Shown one piece after another: positions 5,861 through 8,521 of a stretch of 8,521 nt of DNA. The stretch's first letter is position 1, and every line of letters starts with the position of its first letter. The position numbers and the translations under genes are program-made. The stretch is from contig ONXW01000086.1 of assembly GCA_900321915.1 (NCBI GenBank), positions 1 to 8,521 on the forward strand. The letters run 5' to 3'. A model generated the notes under the pieces. The model was not told the DNA's origin, searched no databases, and saw only the letters and a program-made list of their open reading frames with translations. The DNA is from an uncultured Eubacteriales bacterium (GTDB lineage Bacteria > Bacillota > Clostridia > Lachnospirales > Lachnospiraceae).

Positions 5861-8101
5861 ATGAAGAAAGGTTTGAGAGCAGCGGCAGCGGCACTGCTTG
5901 CGGCGGCCATTCTCGGCGGCTGCGCGCAGCCGGCGGCACCGGAGACAGCAGCTCCGGAAACAACCGCGGCGCCGGAGACAACCGCGGCGCCGGAGACAGC
6001 CGAAGCGCCGGAGACAGAAGCCCCGGAGACAGCAGAACCGGAAACGGAGAAACCGGATAAATCCCCGGCCGGCCAGCAGGCCGCAGGGGAACCTTCGGTT
6101 ACGCTGAAGGGCGCTTTCGAAGAACACGACAGCGCGGCGGGCACGGTCTATGAGCTGAACAGCATGGCAAAGCCCCGCGGACGGAGCGCATGGAATTCGA
6201 ATCTGACAGCAGACGAGGAGCAGGAAGTGCTCGACTCTATGAACGAAAACTTTAAGGCTGCCGTCCTGAAAAAAGCATGGGAAAACCTGGAGACCGCGCA
6301 GATCTGGAGCTATGAAGAGGCGGCCCTGCGGGAGCTCGCGAAAAAAGATGTATTCACGAAGGATCAGATGGACGCATATCTCCTGGCCAAAGCCCTCTTT
6401 GCCGAAAACCTGGCGGCAAAGCTCTGGAGAGAAATGGAGCCGGTGGTCGGAAAATATGTGGAAGAGCATCCTGAGATTCGGGGAGCGCTGGATTTCGTGG
6501 AGGAAGAAGGCATCGCGTACTCGGCTGTGGGAAGCGTAAACGCCATGGCAGGAAAGGGAATGACTTCCTTTATGGCGGCTCCGTCTTCCGCTGCTGTATA
6601 TACAGAGGAGGCAGCAGAGGACGGTATGGCATGGGAGGAGCCCTATGTGCCGGACCTGCCGCCGGAGGAGTCATTCAATACAGCGGAATACAGGGACATC
6701 ACGGAGAACCCCTTCCGGTCCGTCAGCACATCCCCCCTGTCGACATTTTCCATCGACGTCGACACGGCCGGCTATACGAAGGTGAAGTATGACATCCTGG
6801 ACGGATATGAGATAGAAAAGGATGAGGTAAAAATTGAAGAGCTCCTGAACTACTTCAATTTTGACTACACCGCCGACAGGGTGGATAATGAGCCCTTTAT
6901 CGTGTCCACGGAGTATACCATCTGCCCCTGGAACAGGGACCATGAGCTGGTCAGGATCGGCATCCGGGCGGATGACGCGGCGGAGAAACCCGACACCAAC
7001 TTTGTCCTGGTGACGGATGTGTCCGGTTCCATGATGATCATCAACAAGCTCCCCCTGGCCCTGAGCGCCTACGCGGACATGCTGGAGGAGTTTGACGAGA
7101 AAGATACCATTTCCCTTATTTACTATGCTTCCGGAAACGGCATAGTGCTGGACAGCGTACCCTGCGGGGAGAAGGAAGAGATCTTTGACGGGCTCGCGAC
7201 CGTGCTGTTTTCCGCGGGCGGCGGGACCAACGGCGCTCTCGGGCTGAATACGGCCTATGACATGGCGGAGAAAAGCTATATCGACAAGGGTGTAAACCGG
7301 GTGATCATCGCGACGGACGGCGATTTCAATATCGGCAGGACCAGCGAGGGGCAGCTGAAGGATATCGTGGAGGAAGGGAGAAAGAAGGGCGTTTATCTCA
7401 CCATCCTCGGCTATGGCTCCGAGAACCTGAAAGACAACAAGATGGAAGTGATGGCGGAAAACGGCAACGGCAACTATCACTACATCGGCGACATGGCGGA
7501 CGCACGGAAGGCCCTGGTGGAGGAGAGCGCAAGCACCCTGATCCCCATGGCGGACGATGTGAAGATCCAGGTGGAATTCAATCCGAACCTGGTGAAGGAA
7601 TACCGGCTGCTGGGCTATGAGAGCCGCATCCTGAACGCCGAGGACTTCAACAATGACAAGGTGGATGCCGGGGAAGTGGGAGCCGGAAAGACGGTCACGG
7701 CGCTCTATGAGATTGTGCCGGCCGGCGCGGATTCCGTGACATCCTCCCCGGACCTGAAATACAGCACAACCGGGGCATCCGGCAACACGACGGACGTCTG
7801 CACGGTGGCGGTGCGCTACAAGGAGATCAACAGCGCGAAGACCGGCGCGGGAAGCGAGCTGTATGAGAAACCGGTGCTGAAGGAAGACTTCCGCGATCTG
7901 CCGGGGGACAACACAGCCCTTGCCATCTCGCTGGCCGAATTCGGCATGGTGCTCCGGGACAGCGAGTTCCGCGGAACCTCCTCCCTGGAGAGCGCGGAGT
8001 CCATCGCCAGGGCGGTGGCGGAAGACACCGGAAGCGATCTGGTCCGCTCCTACGCAGACCTGATTTCGACCCTCCGGAAGCAGTCTAACGAGAAAAAGTA
8101 A
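5861..8101 (+). CDS. YfbK-like von Willebrand factor A domain lipoprotein
   Basis: This 746-aa lipoprotein starts at the ATG at 5861 behind GAGGAGGAG; an in-frame GTG at 5783 lies in the terminator hairpin and is rejected. Residues 1-21 are a lipoprotein signal with lipobox LGGC (C21), so the protein should be anchored on the outer face of the membrane. Residues 22-69 are a Pro/Glu/Thr/Ala repeat linker. Residues about 114-234 are a helical region I do not recognise. Residues about 270-364 match the YfbK N-terminal block (NPF-V-T-PLSTFSIDVDTAGY, then IEELLNYFNFDY, then CPWNRDHELVRIGI). The VWA domain (about 379-560) has an intact MIDAS: D386, S388, S390 (DVSGS), T456 (GGGTNG) and D486 (ATDGD). 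Residues about 564-742 match the C-terminal DUF3520-type domain. Metal-dependent ligand binding is expected, but the ligand is unknown. No sigma factor or peptidase partner is visible. Confidence 0.93.
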   Translation: MKKGLRAAAAALLAAAILGGCAQPAAPETAAPETTAAPETTAAPETAEAPETEAPETAEPETEKPDKSPAGQQAAGEPSVTLKGAFEEHDSAAGTVYELNSMAKPRGRSAWNSNLTADEEQEVLDSMNENFKAAVLKKAWENLETAQIWSYEEAALRELAKKDVFTKDQMDAYLLAKALFAENLAAKLWREMEPVVGKYVEEHPEIRGALDFVEEEGIAYSAVGSVNAMAGKGMTSFMAAPSSAAVYTEEAAEDGMAWEEPYVPDLPPEESFNTAEYRDITENPFRSVSTSPLSTFSIDVDTAGYTKVKYDILDGYEIEKDEVKIEELLNYFNFDYTADRVDNEPFIVSTEYTICPWNRDHELVRIGIRADDAAEKPDTNFVLVTDVSGSMMIINKLPLALSAYADMLEEFDEKDTISLIYYASGNGIVLDSVPCGEKEEIFDGLATVLFSAGGGTNGALGLNTAYDMAEKSYIDKGVNRVIIATDGDFNIGRTSEGQLKDIVEEGRKKGVYLTILGYGSENLKDNKMEVMAENGNGNYHYIGDMADARKALVEESASTLIPMADDVKIQVEFNPNLVKEYRLLGYESRILNAEDFNNDKVDAGEVGAGKTVTALYEIVPAGADSVTSSPDLKYSTTGASGNTTDVCTVAVRYKEINSAKTGAGSELYEKPVLKEDFRDLPGDNTALAISLAEFGMVLRDSEFRGTSSLESAESIARAVAEDTGSDLVRSYADLISTLRKQSNEKK
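5960..6028 (+). repeat. 18-bp tandem repeats encoding the APET linker
   Basis: The unit ACAACCGCGGCGCCGGAG occurs exactly at 5960-5977 and 5978-5995, then in altered form at 5996-6013 and shortened at 6014-6028. It is in frame and encodes the TTAAPE-type linker after the lipid-anchored cysteine. Copy-number change would lengthen or shorten the linker without breaking the frame. Confidence 0.85.
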
Positions 8102-8109
8102 CAGAAAAT

Positions 8110-8147
8110 AATTGTTGAAATTGTATGTAATCTTTCAATAATTTTTT
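8110..8147 (+). terminator. Intrinsic terminator of the VWA gene
   Basis: ATTGTTGAAA (8111-8120) pairs with TTTCAATAAT (8133-8142) with one G-U pair and a 12-nt loop, and T6 follows from 8142 to 8147. It lies just past the stop at 8101. The stem is AT-rich and so only moderately stable. Confidence 0.7.
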
Positions 8148-8159
8148 GGTTAAAACAAG

Positions 8160-8188
8160 TTGACATTCAGCGGCTTCTGCGTTATACT
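8160..8188 (+). promoter_or_regulatory. Near-consensus promoter of the tRNA cluster
   Basis: TTGACA (8160-8165), a 17-nt spacer and TATACT (8183-8188) sit immediately before the first tRNA. The transcript would start only about 6 nt upstream of its 5' end at 8201. Confidence 0.88.
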
Positions 8189-8200
8189 AGCGTTTGTAAT

Positions 8201-8274
8201 CGAGGCGTGGCTCAGTTTGGTAGAGCGCTGCGTTCGGGACGCAGAGGCCGCAAGTTCGAATCTTGTCGCCTCGA
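8201..8274 (+). tRNA. tRNA-Pro (anticodon CGG)
   Basis: The cloverleaf is complete. The acceptor arms are CGAGGCG (8201-8207) and CGCCTCG (8267-8273) with discriminator A. The D-arm is GCTC/GAGC. The anticodon stem CTGCG/CGCAG encloses the loop TTCGGGA, giving anticodon CGG for codon CCG. The T-loop is TTCGAAT. CCA is not encoded. It is the first of three clustered tRNAs. Confidence 0.95.
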
Positions 8275-8290
8275 TTTTAATCAAAAATAA

Positions 8291-8362
8291 GGCCTGATGG
8301 TCAAGTGGTCAAGACGACAGCCTCTCACGCTGTAATCCCGAGTTCGACTCTCGGTCAGGTCA
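8291..8362 (+). tRNA. tRNA-Glu (anticodon CTC)
   Basis: The acceptor arms are GGCCTGA (8291-8297) and TCAGGTC (8355-8361) with one G-U pair and discriminator A. The anticodon stem ACAGC/GCTGT encloses CTCTCAC, giving anticodon CTC for codon GAG. The T-arm is CCGAG/CTCGG around TTCGACT. CCA is not encoded. It follows tRNA-Pro after 16 nt, so the two are probably one transcript. Confidence 0.94.
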
Positions 8363-8368
8363 CTCAGG

Positions 8369-8400
8369 GTGCTTTGGATGAAAATCCAAAGCATTTTGTT
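8369..8400 (+). terminator. Intrinsic terminator with GAAA tetraloop between tRNA-Glu and tRNA-Thr
   Basis: TGCTTTGGAT (8370-8379) and ATCCAAAGCA (8384-8393) form a perfect 10-bp stem closed by a GAAA tetraloop, followed by TTTTGTTT (8394-8401). It starts 7 nt after tRNA-Glu and should end the Pro-Glu transcript. Confidence 0.8.
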
Positions 8401-8446
8401 TAAGCGAGAATCCCCTGCGGTTCGAGCTTGTTCTATATATCAATAT

Positions 8447-8519
8447 GCTTCCGTGGCTCAGTCGGTAGAGCGATTGATTCGTAATCAATAGATCACGGGT
8501 TCGAGTCCCGTCGGGAGCT
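8447..8519 (+). tRNA. tRNA-Thr (anticodon CGT)
   Basis: The acceptor arms are GCTTCCG (8447-8453) and CGGGAGC (8512-8518) with one T-G pair and discriminator T. The anticodon stem ATTGA/TCAAT encloses TTCGTAA, giving anticodon CGT for codon ACG. The T-loop is TTCGAGT. No CCA follows in the two bases left in the window. It lies behind a terminator hairpin; an AT-rich stretch (8431-8446) upstream might hold a weak promoter, but none is convincing. Confidence 0.94.
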
Positions 8520-8521
8520 GA

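Noticed and set aside
5031..6028. Short repeats as a possible CRISPR array
   Set aside because: They are in-frame coding repeats of 30 and 18 bp without unique spacers.
5122..6144. Long minus-strand open frame (340 codons) across the spacer and VWA start
   Set aside because: It is antisense to two well-supported genes, of low complexity where it mirrors the repeats, and has no family match.
6671..7480. Minus-strand open frame of 269 codons within the VWA gene
   Set aside because: It is the complement-frame shadow of a strongly conserved domain in GC-rich coding DNA.
1..8521. A defence island, prophage or transposon
   Set aside because: No integrase, transposase, nuclease, restriction or toxin-antitoxin motif was found, and the tRNA cluster has no adjacent integrase in view.

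Overview
The window looks like a chromosomal segment of a GC-rich, Gram-positive gut-type Clostridia, probably Lachnospiraceae. This is inferred from several traits: strong AGGAGG-type ribosome binding sites, sigma-A type promoters, a secreted protein with choline/cell-wall-binding type aromatic repeats, a lipoprotein lipobox, an ABC-F ATPase, and tRNA genes without an encoded CCA. I see no mobile element, phage gene, CRISPR array or recognisable defence cassette. Most genes are ordinary chromosomal genes, and the unusual content is in fine structure.

Left part (1-2258): the C-terminal part of adenylosuccinate synthetase (purA, cut by the window edge) faces a 70-aa two-helix membrane protein on the minus strand, with one hairpin serving as a possible terminator for both. 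Divergent from the membrane protein is a secreted cell-wall-binding-repeat protein. Its C-terminal domain resembles a zincin metallopeptidase of the anthrax lethal factor type, but the HExxH and distal glutamate positions are replaced.

Middle part (2253-5622): an ABC-F ATPase on the minus strand ends tail-to-tail inside the previous gene, with both stop codons in one TCATGA palindrome and its terminator inside the neighbour's coding sequence. A short intergenic region with two divergent near-consensus promoters then leads to a plus-strand pair. The first gene is a coiled-coil/zinc-ribbon protein with an Ala-rich helix and a duplicated CCGG tail. The second, 6 nt downstream, is a COG2426-type small membrane export protein that carries a 26-bp perfect palindrome early in its coding sequence.

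Right part (5623-8521): a 238-bp spacer contains two hairpins. The second is a strong intrinsic terminator only about 37 nt upstream of a YfbK-like von Willebrand A lipoprotein gene, so that gene seems to need read-through or attenuation control. After it come a terminator, a near-consensus promoter and three tRNA genes (Pro-CGG, Glu-CTC, a hairpin, then Thr-CGT). All three have C at the anticodon wobble position and read G-ending codons.

The genes do not form one pathway. The best candidates for new biology are the putative attenuator before the VWA gene, the degenerate wall-anchored zincin, the zinc-ribbon/CCGG protein with its membrane partner, and the 26-bp palindrome.
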